Of a stretch of DNA of 64,000 bases, positions 42,079 to 50,121 are shown piece by piece. Below the pieces are notes generated by a model. That model made no database searches. It was not told where the DNA came from and saw only the letters and a program-made list of their open reading frames with translations. The stretch is from CBDBCU01 sp965203435. GTDB lineage: Bacteria; Chloroflexota; Dehalococcoidia; Lucifugimonadales; UBA3495. Each line of letters opens with the position of its first letter. Position 1 is the stretch's first letter. A program made the translations under genes and the position numbers. Location: NCBI GenBank assembly GCA_965203435.1, contig CBDBCU010000008.1, positions 310,001-374,000 of the forward strand. The letters are read 5' to 3'.

Positions 42079-42963
42079 TTGCCTACCCTGAACGGCAAAA
42101 CTATCGCCTTTGTCGAAGCCCGGATGACCTCGGAACTGGCCGGGTTAATCCAGCGGCACGGCGGCGTTCCCTATCCGGCCCCGGCCTTGCAGGAAATCTA
42201 CTGCCAGGACAGCCCGGAAGCGCAGCAGCTGATCCGCGACATTTGCGCCGGCCAAGTGGACGCCGTGGCCCTGCTGACCGGCGTCGGGGCCAATGCCCTG
42301 ATTCAGACCGCCGCCGCTATGGGGCAGGAATCCGAGTTTGTCGCGGCCCTGAACCGGCTTACCATCATTGCCCGCAGTCCCAAGCCGGCCCGGGTGCTGC
42401 GCCGCCACCAAATCCCTATTGACCTGATGCCCCCGGAACCCTTTACCACCGCCGACCTGCTGAACGCTCTGGCGCAATCGGAAATCGTCTTGGCCGGCAA
42501 GACGGTGGCGGTGCAGCATTACGGCGGCCCCAATCGGCCGCTGGTGCAGGGCTTGCGAGAAAGGGGCGCGCAGGTGCGGGAAGTGGTCTTATACACCTGG
42601 GGATTGCCGGCGGATGAAACCCCGGTAGTGGCGATGCTGGACGCTATGGCCCAAGGCAACATTGACGCCCTAGCCTTTACCAGTCAGCCGCAGGTAGGCA
42701 ATCTGCTGGACATCGCCGCCCGGGCCGGCCGGGAAACGGCTTTGCGCCAGGCGATCGGGTATCCCGAGGGGGCAAAGCCGGCGGCGGCAAGAGACGCCGC
42801 CAATCCCGGCTCGGGAGCGGTAGTGGTAGCCTCGATCGGCCCGGTCTGCACCCGCCGACTGACTGCCGCCGGCCTGCGGGTGGATGTGGAGCCGGCCCAC
42901 CCCCACATGGGCAATATGGTGCTGGCCCTGGCCGATTACTGGGCGGGGGCGGAGGGCGGCTAG
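42079..42963 (+). CDS. hemD: Uroporphyrinogen-III synthase
   Basis: 294 residues from TTG 42079, eight bases after CGGAG; an in-frame TTG at 42019 would add 20 unlikely residues. The N-terminus PTLNGKTIAFVEARM and the pattern VDAVALLTGVGANALIQTA and VVVASIGPVCTRRLTAAGL are those of HemD, which closes hydroxymethylbilane to uroporphyrinogen III. It is divergent from the siroheme enzyme gene and probably supports siroheme supply. The stop overlaps a convergent small membrane-peptide gene. Confidence 0.87.
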   Translation: MPTLNGKTIAFVEARMTSELAGLIQRHGGVPYPAPALQEIYCQDSPEAQQLIRDICAGQVDAVALLTGVGANALIQTAAAMGQESEFVAALNRLTIIARSPKPARVLRRHQIPIDLMPPEPFTTADLLNALAQSEIVLAGKTVAVQHYGGPNRPLVQGLRERGAQVREVVLYTWGLPADETPVVAMLDAMAQGNIDALAFTSQPQVGNLLDIAARAGRETALRQAIGYPEGAKPAAARDAANPGSGAVVVASIGPVCTRRLTAAGLRVDVEPAHPHMGNMVLALADYWAGAEGG

Positions 42964-43049
42964 GCCGCCCCCGACTGGCTACAAGTCATGATGACGCTTA
43001 TCACCACAGCCAGGATGACCAGCCCGATGATGATGGTCTTGGCGTTCAC
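42960..43049 (-). CDS. Predicted 29-residue membrane micropeptide
   Basis: GTG 43049 to TAG 42960, with GGAGG five bases upstream of the GTG. The product starts MNAKTIIIGLVILAVVI, continues with SVIMTC and ends SQSGAA: a single transmembrane helix with short polar ends. It is too short for most gene finders. Its 3' end overlaps the last codon of hemD on the other strand. Without comparative data it remains a prediction. Confidence 0.55.
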   Translation of the reverse strand: MNAKTIIIGLVILAVVISVIMTCSQSGAA

Positions 43050-43147
43050 AGCAGCCTCCGGTTCTTTGTTGGATTAGGCCGCCACTGTAAAGCCAAGAGA
43101 CGGGATAGTTAAAGGCAACCGGGGGACGGGTTTTCTCAGCTTTTGGC

Positions 43148-43786
43148 TTACCAAGTTAACCCGTTGCGTTTCGCCGCTTCCACCTCCTCTAAATGACACC
43201 GCTTGTATTTCCGACCGCTACCGCAGGGGCAGGTTTGATTCCGGCCAGGGTTGGCTCGGGCGAAACGACGAAGTTCCTCTTGGTATTCCCAGGAACCTAT
43301 AACGCCGTGGAAGTATTCACCCCAGAGGTCGTTTCGGGCGGTTTCCAAGCCAAACCGGTCCACATAGGAAAGACGGTAAAGGAAAGGAATAACCAACTCC
43401 TCAATGAAATCCCCAAGGGTCAAGTTGCCGGCGGAGGCGCAATTTTGACCCAAGCAACAAGCCCCATCGTCATCGTAAAGATGCAGGTCAATAAGCGGGA
43501 GTCCCCTGCTCTCTGCGATGGCTTGGCAACGGCCGCCAGTCTCGTACACCTTGGGCCAGCCGTTGCGGTCGCTGCAATCCAAATGTATGGACACTTGGAA
43601 AGTATCGCAGAGAAAGGTGGGCAAATTTTGATTGTCGGGGGTGTCGCCGCTACGCAACTTCCCCGACGACCGTTCATAAGCGGCGCAAAAGCTCAGCTCT
43701 CCCGATATTTGCTGTTCCTCGGCAGCGTACAGCAAGTTCGGGAGAAATTTGTTGAGCCACGCGGCGTCGCTGCTCCGTATCCTCAT
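43148..43786 (-). CDS. SEC-C motif protein, third gene of the CBASS operon
   Basis: 212 residues whose ATG overlaps the CD-NTase stop by four bases. The C-terminal NQTCPCGSGRKYKRCH (about 180-196) is a SEC-C zinc motif. The rest has no known domain; LGDFIEELVIPFLYRLSYVDRFG and DLWGEYFHGVIGSWEYQEEL look like a helical bundle, as in several SEC-C proteins of defence islands. Cap2/Cap3 (E1-E2/JAB) are absent, so this gene occupies the position of CBASS accessory factors. Confidence 0.72.
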   Translation of the reverse strand: MRIRSSDAAWLNKFLPNLLYAAEEQQISGELSFCAAYERSSGKLRSGDTPDNQNLPTFLCDTFQVSIHLDCSDRNGWPKVYETGGRCQAIAESRGLPLIDLHLYDDDGACCLGQNCASAGNLTLGDFIEELVIPFLYRLSYVDRFGLETARNDLWGEYFHGVIGSWEYQEELRRFARANPGRNQTCPCGSGRKYKRCHLEEVEAAKRNGLTW

Positions 43787-44814
43787 CGCGCGTAAGGTTT
43801 CCGGGGAGTTACCGACCGCGGCGGCAACGGGTTGACGCCGGCAACGCTGCCGGCAGTGGTCGAAGCCGTACCGCTACCCGGACGATGGGATTTATCGGGA
43901 GCGGTTCCTCGGGTTGCGTTGGAACGGCTTACCGACCGGCCAAAGTCGTCCCCAAACAAATCCCGCCACTTCTGAACGCTCTTTTGCGGGTCCGTTTCCG
44001 TATAGGAGGCGTTGATTTTTTCGGTGTAAATCCGAAACTTCTCCCGGAAGTTGCGGTATTTGGCCGGGTCCCAGTGTCGGGTAAAGGTTTCCGAGGGCAG
44101 CGCCGGGTTACGGATTTCCGGCATGGACTGATTCCTTTGCAGGAAATCGTTGATGCGGTTCGACACGATCCGCAGCGTTTCCGGGAGATCCCGGAAAAGG
44201 GACGGGTTGTCGCTCTCGTACACGCTGTTGCCGATGAGCGTGGTCAAGAGTATGGACGGCGCGGTAAAGTTGTCCTTGTGATCGCGCAGATACTTCAGCA
44301 GGCGCGTAACGCCCTTGAGGTGGCCGTTGGTACGCCGGGTCTTGGCGTTGAACCACTTCTGATAGCCCGCGCCGTCCGTTTCCTCGAACCGGTGAGTCTT
44401 GTTGTTGCAGATGAAGTGCCGGCCGTTCACTGCAACGCACGGGACCAGGTCCAAGTGAAAGTCCCCGGCGTAGTCAATATAGACACACCGAGTCCGCCGG
44501 TGCGTCTTGTCCGCGTAGTTCCCGTTCTGCCGCAGGCAGTGATAAACCGCGTTGATGTAATCGGCAGGCCGCTTGGCCGGGTCGTACTTCATAAAAATCA
44601 AGCGGTCGGAGTCATACTCGTCGTTAGCGGCGACCGGCTTGATAACCGTGCCCAAGGCGCTGGAACCCTGCGGCTCGGCGCCTTGGAAGCCGTCCAGGTT
44701 TTGGCTCAGGTACTCCGTTACTGCCCGCACGCTGGTATTCAACCGGTCAAGGCGGGACGGGTTGATGTTGACCTCCTCCTTGAGGAAGGCGTCAAGGGCT
44801 TTCGGGTCTTTCAT
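43783..44814 (-). CDS. CBASS CD-NTase (cyclic oligonucleotide synthase)
   Basis: 343 residues, a SMODS-type nucleotidyltransferase. The catalytic motif is QGSSALGT (G50-S51) followed by YDSDRLIF (D68 and D70), with a third acidic residue at D122 in FHLDLVP, completing the metal triad. The C-terminal helical domain spans about 160-290. Residues 294-343 are Ser/Thr/Pro/Arg-rich and unlike other CD-NTases; they overlap the next gene. It should make a cyclic nucleotide that activates the patatin effector. The start overlaps the CapV stop by four bases. Confidence 0.92.
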   Translation of the reverse strand: MKDPKALDAFLKEEVNINPSRLDRLNTSVRAVTEYLSQNLDGFQGAEPQGSSALGTVIKPVAANDEYDSDRLIFMKYDPAKRPADYINAVYHCLRQNGNYADKTHRRTRCVYIDYAGDFHLDLVPCVAVNGRHFICNNKTHRFEETDGAGYQKWFNAKTRRTNGHLKGVTRLLKYLRDHKDNFTAPSILLTTLIGNSVYESDNPSLFRDLPETLRIVSNRINDFLQRNQSMPEIRNPALPSETFTRHWDPAKYRNFREKFRIYTEKINASYTETDPQKSVQKWRDLFGDDFGRSVSRSNATRGTAPDKSHRPGSGTASTTAGSVAGVNPLPPRSVTPRKPYAR

Positions 44815-45818
44815 TTTCTTACTCCTTTAATGTAGTCCGAAATCTGCCCGGAATTCCGGGCAAAATCCCGGTCGGCCAGGGCTTTCAGGTTGCCCAGGTG
44901 TTTCGTGTCGTCCAAAGGCCAATCGTCGATCTCCGGGTCTAACCGCAGATACCGGTCTTGCAGCAGCAGCCCGGACATATTAGCCGAGGCTTGGGATTGG
45001 AGGTTCAGGAAGTAGGCCACCAGCTTTTGCCGTTCCCAACCGGTCAAGATGCCCCAATGCTTATGCCGGCGGTAGAAACGGGTTTCCCGTCCCGTTCCAA
45101 TGGACAATATGCTTATTCGCTCTACCGCCTGGCCGAATTTGGATACCGCCTCGGTCAAGGCAATGATCGACGGGTTATTAGCCCACAATCCTCCGTCCGC
45201 CAACAGATAATCCCCCAATTTTGCCGGGTCGAAGAAAGAAGGGGCCGCGCAGGATGCCAGGATAGCGTCGCTCAACCGGGTATCCCCGTCCCTTACATAC
45301 TCCTCGCCCAAGTCTTTCAGATACCGGGATTTAAAGACATACACCCCGCCAGTGCTTAGGTCGGAGCTGGTTATCAGCAGGGGCGTCTTTATTGAGCCAA
45401 GGGTTGCCGTTGGCAGAAGTTTGCCAATTATGGCCGCCAAGGGCTTTGCCGAGTATTTGCTGCCGAAAAATCCGAGTCGGCAAGGCCGTTTCCGAAAGAT
45501 GCGCGGCGCTTCCCGCTCAAACAGCCCTACAACTTCCGTCATCGGCAAGCCGGCGGCGGCCGCTCCGGCGATGATGGCGCCGGTGCTGGTGCCGGCAATC
45601 AGGTCAAAGCAGTCTTTGACGCCGACGCCCAACTTTTGCTCCAGGTTAGCCAGCACCTGGGCCGGGTAGATGCCCCGGCTTCCGCCGCCGTCCAGGGACA
45701 GGATGTAAAAGGTTTCCGATTCGGACACGTTAAGCTCCGGCTGAACTCGGGAACTCACGCTGATTCCGGTTGTTTCCCGGATTAAGTGTTGACTATCCGC
45801 CTTGCCGGACATTATCAT
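44811..45818 (-). CDS. capV: CBASS effector, patatin-like phospholipase (CapV-like)
   Basis: 335 residues from ATG 45818 (a second ATG at 45812 is possible). The patatin hallmarks are complete: SLDGGGSRG (42-50) as oxyanion loop, GTSTG (76-80) with nucleophile Ser78, and ADGG with Asp208 of the catalytic dyad. CapV enzymes are switched on by the CD-NTase product and degrade membrane phospholipid, stopping infected cells. It is the promoter-proximal gene of the operon and starts about 50 bases after a TAGGGT -10 box. Confidence 0.93.
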   Translation of the reverse strand: MIMSGKADSQHLIRETTGISVSSRVQPELNVSESETFYILSLDGGGSRGIYPAQVLANLEQKLGVGVKDCFDLIAGTSTGAIIAGAAAAGLPMTEVVGLFEREAPRIFRKRPCRLGFFGSKYSAKPLAAIIGKLLPTATLGSIKTPLLITSSDLSTGGVYVFKSRYLKDLGEEYVRDGDTRLSDAILASCAAPSFFDPAKLGDYLLADGGLWANNPSIIALTEAVSKFGQAVERISILSIGTGRETRFYRRHKHWGILTGWERQKLVAYFLNLQSQASANMSGLLLQDRYLRLDPEIDDWPLDDTKHLGNLKALADRDFARNSGQISDYIKGVRK

Positions 45819-45848
45819 TGGCGCAGGGTTTTCATCAACCTCATGGTC

Positions 45849-45897
45849 ACCCTAACCGGCTTTGGCCCGCTTGTCAAGCGCTTAAAACAGTGTATCA
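45849..45897. promoter_or_regulatory. Divergent CBASS / XRE-ImmA promoters with a shared palindrome
   Basis: CGCTTGTCAAGCG (45867-45879) is a perfect 13-bp palindrome. On the plus strand it supplies TTGTCA (45870-45875), with TATCAT at 45892-45897 (16-bp spacer) for the XRE gene. On the minus strand it supplies TTGACA (45876-45871), with TAGGGT 17 bp on, for capV. Both -35 boxes overlap by five bases, so one repressor bound here would block both operons. Confidence 0.8.
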
Positions 45898-45919
45898 TAA
45901 ATGTAACGGGAAGGGCAAC

Positions 45920-46285
45920 ATGGCTAAAGTCACTCTGCAAAACTTGGGGACTATCGTCCGCGACAAGCGGGGTGTCCGGGGTCTTAGAGCGGTGGCGGCG
46001 GAAATAGGCACCAGCGCGCCGACGCTTTCCAGGGTCGAAGGGGGCAAAATGCCCGATCTTCAGACCTTCGGCAAGTTGTGTCGTTGGCTGGAGGTGGATC
46101 CGGCGTCCTTGCTCGGCGTTAACCCCAAGCCGGTGGCGACCACGCCGCCGAATACGGCGGTGGCCCACCTGAAAGCCCGCCGGGAAATCGACCCCAAGAC
46201 CGCCAGCGCCTTGGCTAATGCCATCCTCCGCGCCCAGGTTATGCTGGCTGATTTGCCCGAGAGGTCCGATGGAAAGAGGGTTTAA
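45920..46285 (+). CDS. XRE-family regulator, CapH-like
   Basis: 121 residues from ATG 45920, behind GGGAAGGG. The helix-turn-helix is GLRAVAAEIGTSAPTLSRVEGG (about 20-42), followed by LQTFGKLCRWLEVDPASLLG. The C-terminal half is Pro/Thr- and Ala-rich with a predicted helix (DPKTASALANAILRAQVML). The gene overlaps an ImmA-type metallopeptidase and is divergent from CBASS, the layout of CapH repressor plus CapP protease. It probably represses both promoters. Confidence 0.85.
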   Translation: MAKVTLQNLGTIVRDKRGVRGLRAVAAEIGTSAPTLSRVEGGKMPDLQTFGKLCRWLEVDPASLLGVNPKPVATTPPNTAVAHLKARREIDPKTASALANAILRAQVMLADLPERSDGKRV

Positions 46286-46835
46286 GACGCGCTGCGAGGC
46301 TATGTCCCGCTCCATACGCGCTGAGTTAGGGCTGAAAGGGGCCGACCCTTTGCACCCGGACCAACTGGCCGCCTATCTCGATATTCCAATATGGCCGGTT
46401 ACTGAGTTGGGTCTTGCCAGCGCGGACCTTAACCAGCTGCTGGAAATAGACCCGGATTCCTGGTCGGCAATTACCATCTCCGCAGCGGGGCGGGAGGCCA
46501 TAATCGTTCACCCCGGTCATCGCGGCGGGCGTTATTCCAGCGACGTTATGCATGAATTGGCGCACATTCTGCTGGGGCATCAGCCCGGCATTATGTTTTT
46601 TGCCGGAGAAGCGGGGCAAGCATTGCGCGGCTACAACCAGTCAGCTGAAGCCGAAGCCGATTGGTTGGCCGCAACATTGCTTTTGCCGCGAGACGCCTTG
46701 ATGCGTCTGCGAAGTATGGGAAAGCCCACCAGGGAAACCTGCGCGGCTTATGGCGTCAGCGAGCAATTGATGAATTACCGCTTGCGTATAACCGGGGTAA
46801 ATAAACAAATCACCCGCCGAAAACGCGCCGGCTAA
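46269..46835 (+). CDS. ImmA/IrrE-type metallopeptidase, CapP-like
   Basis: 188 residues from ATG 46269, overlapping the XRE gene by 17 bases. The zinc motif is VMHELAHILLGH (HExxH plus downstream H), with a third ligand likely Glu in SAEAEADWLAATLLLP. IrrE/ImmA proteases cleave XRE-type repressors after DNA damage or phage signals. In known CBASS control CapP cuts CapH, releasing expression; the same is expected here. Confidence 0.88.
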   Translation: MERGFKTRCEAMSRSIRAELGLKGADPLHPDQLAAYLDIPIWPVTELGLASADLNQLLEIDPDSWSAITISAAGREAIIVHPGHRGGRYSSDVMHELAHILLGHQPGIMFFAGEAGQALRGYNQSAEAEADWLAATLLLPRDALMRLRSMGKPTRETCAAYGVSEQLMNYRLRITGVNKQITRRKRAG

Positions 46836-46874
46836 TCGGCCGGATTCGGTCAACCGGGATTCAGCCATCCCCGC

Positions 46875-47672
46875 CTACCCCCCCCCCCCAACGGCCGCCG
46901 CCATTGCCTTGACCCGGGCCGGGTCGATGGGATTGGCGATGATTCCGTCCTTTTTCAGGCTGGTGCCTACGATGACGCCGTCGGCATAGGGCAGGAACTC
47001 GGCGGCGTTGGCGGCGGTTACGCCGCTGCCCACCAGCAACAGCCGGTCGGGAACGGCTTGCCGCGCCGCCGCTACCTCGGCCGCTACCGCCGGCTGGCCG
47101 GTTACCGGGCCGGTTACAATCAGCCCGTCCGCCAAACCCCGATAAGCCGTTTCCCGGGCCATCAAACCCAGGTCCATATCGCCCAGGGGGACGGCGTGTT
47201 TCACCAGCACATCGGCCAGGATGGCTATATCCTCGGCGGCCAGCAACCGGCGGCGGCGCAAGGTTTCATAGGCCGCGCCGGTGGTCAATCCCTCATCGGC
47301 GGCCATCGTGCCATAGTGGATGTTGACCCGGATGAAATGGGCCCCGGCGGCCACGGCCACCGCCAAAGCGGCCAGGGCATCGCTGCGGAGCATATTGACG
47401 CCCACCGGCAAAGCCGTTGACTGGACGACCCGGGTCACCACCCGGGTCATCGCTGCCACCGTTTCCGGCTCCACCCGGCCGGCGCGAAAGGGGGCGTCGC
47501 CAAAGTTTTCCACGATAATGCCGTCCGCGCCGCCCGCCGCCAGGATCTGGGCCTCCCGCTCGGCCTGTTCCAACACGGCATCAATGCTGCCACCCCACCG
47601 CGGCGCGCCGGGCAGCGGCGGCAGATGAATGACGCCGATAAATGCCTTGCCATCACCAAACAACCGGGCCAT
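46875..47672 (-). CDS. BtpA/SgcQ family protein
   Basis: 265 residues from ATG 47672, behind AAAGGCGGGGG. The TIM-barrel family is recognised from FIGVIHLPPLPGAPRWGG, GADGIIVENFGDAPF, GVNMLRSDALAALAVA, VGSGVTAANAAEFLPYADGVIVGTSLKK. BtpA was named in cyanobacteria for photosystem I stability, but in non-photosynthetic bacteria the role is unknown. A homologous barrel acts on sugar phosphates. Confidence 0.88.
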   Translation of the reverse strand: MARLFGDGKAFIGVIHLPPLPGAPRWGGSIDAVLEQAEREAQILAAGGADGIIVENFGDAPFRAGRVEPETVAAMTRVVTRVVQSTALPVGVNMLRSDALAALAVAVAAGAHFIRVNIHYGTMAADEGLTTGAAYETLRRRRLLAAEDIAILADVLVKHAVPLGDMDLGLMARETAYRGLADGLIVTGPVTGQPAVAAEVAAARQAVPDRLLLVGSGVTAANAAEFLPYADGVIVGTSLKKDGIIANPIDPARVKAMAAAVGGGG

Positions 47673-47691
47673 TTCCCCCGCCTTTAATTGA

Positions 47692-47799
47692 CATGGATAG
47701 ACCGGATAAACAGGATGTTTATATCTGACTGGCACGGTTCTGGAAGTCAAGAACCGTTCTAATCAGATACAAAAATCCTGTCTATCCTGTCTATCCATG
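47692..47799. repeat. R4 nested inverted repeat, copy 1
   Basis: An outer inverted repeat of about 37 bases starting CATGGATAGAC encloses an inner hairpin (ACGGTTCT/AGAACCGT). The right flank reads TTTGAATCC. A second copy is at 51499-51596. It lies between the start of the BtpA gene and the stop of the dioxygenase gene. Confidence 0.85.
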
Positions 47800-47817
47800 T
47801 TTGAATCCGCCCCCGGT

Positions 47818-48789
47818 CTAGTCCCAGATGGCGAATACCTTGAAAGAGATTTGCGACTGCTCCTCCAGATGATCGACGATTTCCGCCGGGCGGTCGCCGA
47901 CTACGCCCAGCGGCACCAGCCAGTTCAGAAACTCGTGATCGCCGGACTGCTGAATTTCCTCCGGGGTCAACTCGGCGATTTGACTGCCCTGGCCCTGTTG
48001 CAGCAGTTCCAGATTGCGCCGGTCAAACTCGGTGTCAAACCGGGAGCGGTTGAACTTGTGGGTCAAAAAGCTGTGGGACCAGCTGGACGACCCGATAATG
48101 GCTACCCGCTCGGCCCGGGTGTCCAGAAAGCGGCGGATGGCCTGCCCCAGTTCGTAGCAGCGCTTGGCCGTCGGCCGCGGCGGATAGCCCTCGCCCGCCT
48201 CCTCGCCATAGCAGTTGACAAACAGCGGCAGGATGGTCAACTCCCCCTCCGGATCGAGGAAAGTCAGCGGATTGACATGGGCGTGGGGCAGCCCCCATTC
48301 CCAGCCGGTCAGCTGGGTCGCCGAGGACATATCGAATCCCTCGCGAATCAGGTAAGCCAGCATTTCCCGGGAGAACTCGGCCGGGCAGTTATAGGAATAC
48401 TTGGCGTCCGGGGCGGCGTTCCACAGGTTCTTGTGGCCGCTGGGCCGGTGAAAGGGATAAGCGTCCACCCGGTCGCCGGTGAACAGGCAGAAAGTGGGCA
48501 GGTTTTCCCGCTGGAAGTTTTCCGCCTGGTCATCGCCGACAATCATCACCACATCCGGCCGCCAGGCGTGGAGCTTTTCCTTCAGCACGGCAAAGGCGTC
48601 AGCGATGCGCTGCTGATTTTTGCGGTCGTGGGCCAAGCCGTTGTCGTCGGCCAATTCCGCCAGCATTTCCGGCGGCGCGGCGTATTCCGGGATGCCGCCG
48701 TAGATGCGCCGCCGCATATTAACCCACTCCTCCGGCGGGTTGAGAATCATCGGGGCATGGGTGCAGCCCAAGCCAAGAATTTCAGCCAT
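47818..48789 (-). CDS. LigB-type extradiol dioxygenase family protein
   Basis: 323 residues from ATG 48789, behind GGAGG. Iron-ligand-like motifs are GCTHAPMIL at the start and GSSSWSHSFLTH (about 226-237), with the VVMIVGDDQAENF and FVNCYGEEAGEGYP segments. The fold is that of protocatechuate 4,5-dioxygenase beta/LigB. It could cleave an aromatic ring; the substrate is not predictable. A TATAAT box lies about 60 bases upstream. The alpha subunit is absent. Confidence 0.85.
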   Translation of the reverse strand: MAEILGLGCTHAPMILNPPEEWVNMRRRIYGGIPEYAAPPEMLAELADDNGLAHDRKNQQRIADAFAVLKEKLHAWRPDVVMIVGDDQAENFQRENLPTFCLFTGDRVDAYPFHRPSGHKNLWNAAPDAKYSYNCPAEFSREMLAYLIREGFDMSSATQLTGWEWGLPHAHVNPLTFLDPEGELTILPLFVNCYGEEAGEGYPPRPTAKRCYELGQAIRRFLDTRAERVAIIGSSSWSHSFLTHKFNRSRFDTEFDRRNLELLQQGQGSQIAELTPEEIQQSGDHEFLNWLVPLGVVGDRPAEIVDHLEEQSQISFKVFAIWD

Positions 48790-48897
48790 CAGGGACACCT
48801 CCAAAAAGGTTGGAATGGAGCCGGGAAAAAGTTTCCGGCCGGGGGTATTATAGCAGATGAGGGCAAGGGGCGCGGGATGGGGGAATAGGCTATGAAT

Positions 48898-48926
48898 TTG
48901 ACTCGGAGTTAATATCCGATTACAAT
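48898..48926 (+). promoter_or_regulatory. Promoter of the HicB-like/HicA-like/Smr genes
   Basis: TTGACT (48898-48903), 17 bp, TACAAT (48921-48926). The predicted start near 48933 gives a 50-base leader with GAGGAG before the first ATG. Confidence 0.7.
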
Positions 48927-48983
48927 AATGGCGGTTGGAGCCAAAGTCCGCTATTCAGGAAAGGAATTTCCGAGGAGTTTTTT

Positions 48984-49328
48984 ATGCTGCTACGGGGCGG
49001 GGGGAAAGCCACCGCGATTTTCAACATAAACCTCCAGGTAAAGACGCAAGACCTGGGAGAACACTGGGCGGCCAGCGCGCAGCGGTTGGGCGTAATCGTC
49101 TTTGGCGATACGGAAGCGGCCGCCCTGGAGCGGATGGGGACGGCCATCGACTTTATGACGGCCAATGCGGTGGGCGGAACTAAAGCCGGGGCGGAACGCT
49201 TTAAGGCGTATCTGGACGCCCGGGGAGTTCCCTATTCCTATACCGAATACAGCGAAACCCGGCCGACCCTTCCGGAGGGCCTCCGCCCGGTGCAAGTGGC
49301 GGCGGGGGTGGTAATTGACGCCGCCTAG
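48984..49328 (+). CDS. HicB-like antitoxin-type protein
   Basis: 114 residues from ATG 48984, behind GAGGAG. The strand pattern FNINLQVKTQDLGEHWAASAQRLGVIVFGDTEAAALERM recalls the HicB partial RNase H fold (GxW-x-A-x-x-x-LGV-x-x-x-GDT-x-x-EAL). It overlaps a HicA-like gene by 14 bases. HicB usually has a C-terminal DNA-binding domain, which is not evident here; assignment is tentative. Confidence 0.65.
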   Translation: MLLRGGGKATAIFNINLQVKTQDLGEHWAASAQRLGVIVFGDTEAAALERMGTAIDFMTANAVGGTKAGAERFKAYLDARGVPYSYTEYSETRPTLPEGLRPVQVAAGVVIDAA

Positions 49329-49530
49329 GCTGCTGAGCGAGGAGGAGCTGTCCCGCGCCCTCCGGGAATTGGGTTACACCGTCCGGGTCGCGGCCCCGGA
49401 GGGATTCGCGCATTACGAACACCCGGGTATGCCGGCGGGGTATCTGGTGTTCGATTTCAGCAAAGGGCCAATACCCTTGGCCTTGGTGTCCGCTACTCTG
49501 GCCGCCGCCGGCCTTAACCTAGAGTTCTAA
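49315..49530 (+). CDS. HicA-like toxin-type protein
   Basis: 71 residues from TTG 49315, translationally coupled to the gene before it. It has the HicA-like pattern LSRALRELGYTVRVAAPEGFAHYEHPG, then IPLALVSATLAAAGLN. The conserved catalytic His of HicA corresponds to the H in FAHYEHP. The order HicB-HicA is the reverse of the common one. Confidence 0.68.
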   Translation: MTPPRLLSEEELSRALRELGYTVRVAAPEGFAHYEHPGMPAGYLVFDFSKGPIPLALVSATLAAAGLNLEF

Positions 49531-49571
49531 AGCCCTCCCTCGTTTGGCCCGCGGCCATTGGGAAACTGCCC

Positions 49572-50027
49572 ATGTCCTCCGCAACCTTGGATTTGCACGG
49601 CAAAACCTGGGCCGAGGCTTTGACCGCCTTTCGGGAGTTTTATGCCGCCGCCGCCCCCGGCGCCGCCTTGGAAGTGGTGCATGGCTACGGCAAAAGCGGC
49701 AGCGGCGGCCGTCTGCGGGTCAGTCTCCGCAACTATCTGGAACGGCAAAGCCAGGCCGGACTGCTGACCTATCAACCGGGCGAGGCGGCCGATGGCAATC
49801 CGGGCCACACCTTGATTGTCCGCCTGAACCCCCTGCCGGCCGCCGGGGACGACCTGGCGGAGGCGGTCTGGTTATACTGCGCCCGCCCCCAGACGGCCCG
49901 CAAAATAATGAACCACTTCCGCCGGCACGGCGACCCCCAAGTGCGCCAAGCAATCCAACAGCTGACCGCGCAAAAGCGGCTGCGGTCGGCAACCATCGGC
50001 CGGGAAAAGGGCTATGTAGCGGATTAA
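49572..50027 (+). CDS. Smr domain protein
   Basis: 151 residues with an N-terminal Smr domain: TLDLHGKTWAEALTAFREF (LDLHG motif) and VVHGYGKSGSGGRLR (H-G-x-G). Smr domains nick DNA or RNA. The C-terminal 70 residues (about 80-151) form a separate helical region ending RSATIGREKGYV. It starts 41 bases after the HicA-like gene and may share its transcript. Confidence 0.85.
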   Translation: MSSATLDLHGKTWAEALTAFREFYAAAAPGAALEVVHGYGKSGSGGRLRVSLRNYLERQSQAGLLTYQPGEAADGNPGHTLIVRLNPLPAAGDDLAEAVWLYCARPQTARKIMNHFRRHGDPQVRQAIQQLTAQKRLRSATIGREKGYVAD

Positions 50028-50121
50028 CTACCTCTGCTGTCCTGATTGCCGCCCCCTGTTTGACCCGTCCCCTACCGTCCCGACTAGCCCCCTACTGTAA
50101 TTCCCGCCCAGCGCCCTCAGC

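Noticed and set aside
41690..42079. SAM or cobalamin riboswitch before the sulfite reductase or hemD genes
   Set aside because: None of the conserved riboswitch core sequences was seen; the leader is fully explained by the Cys ORF and terminator.
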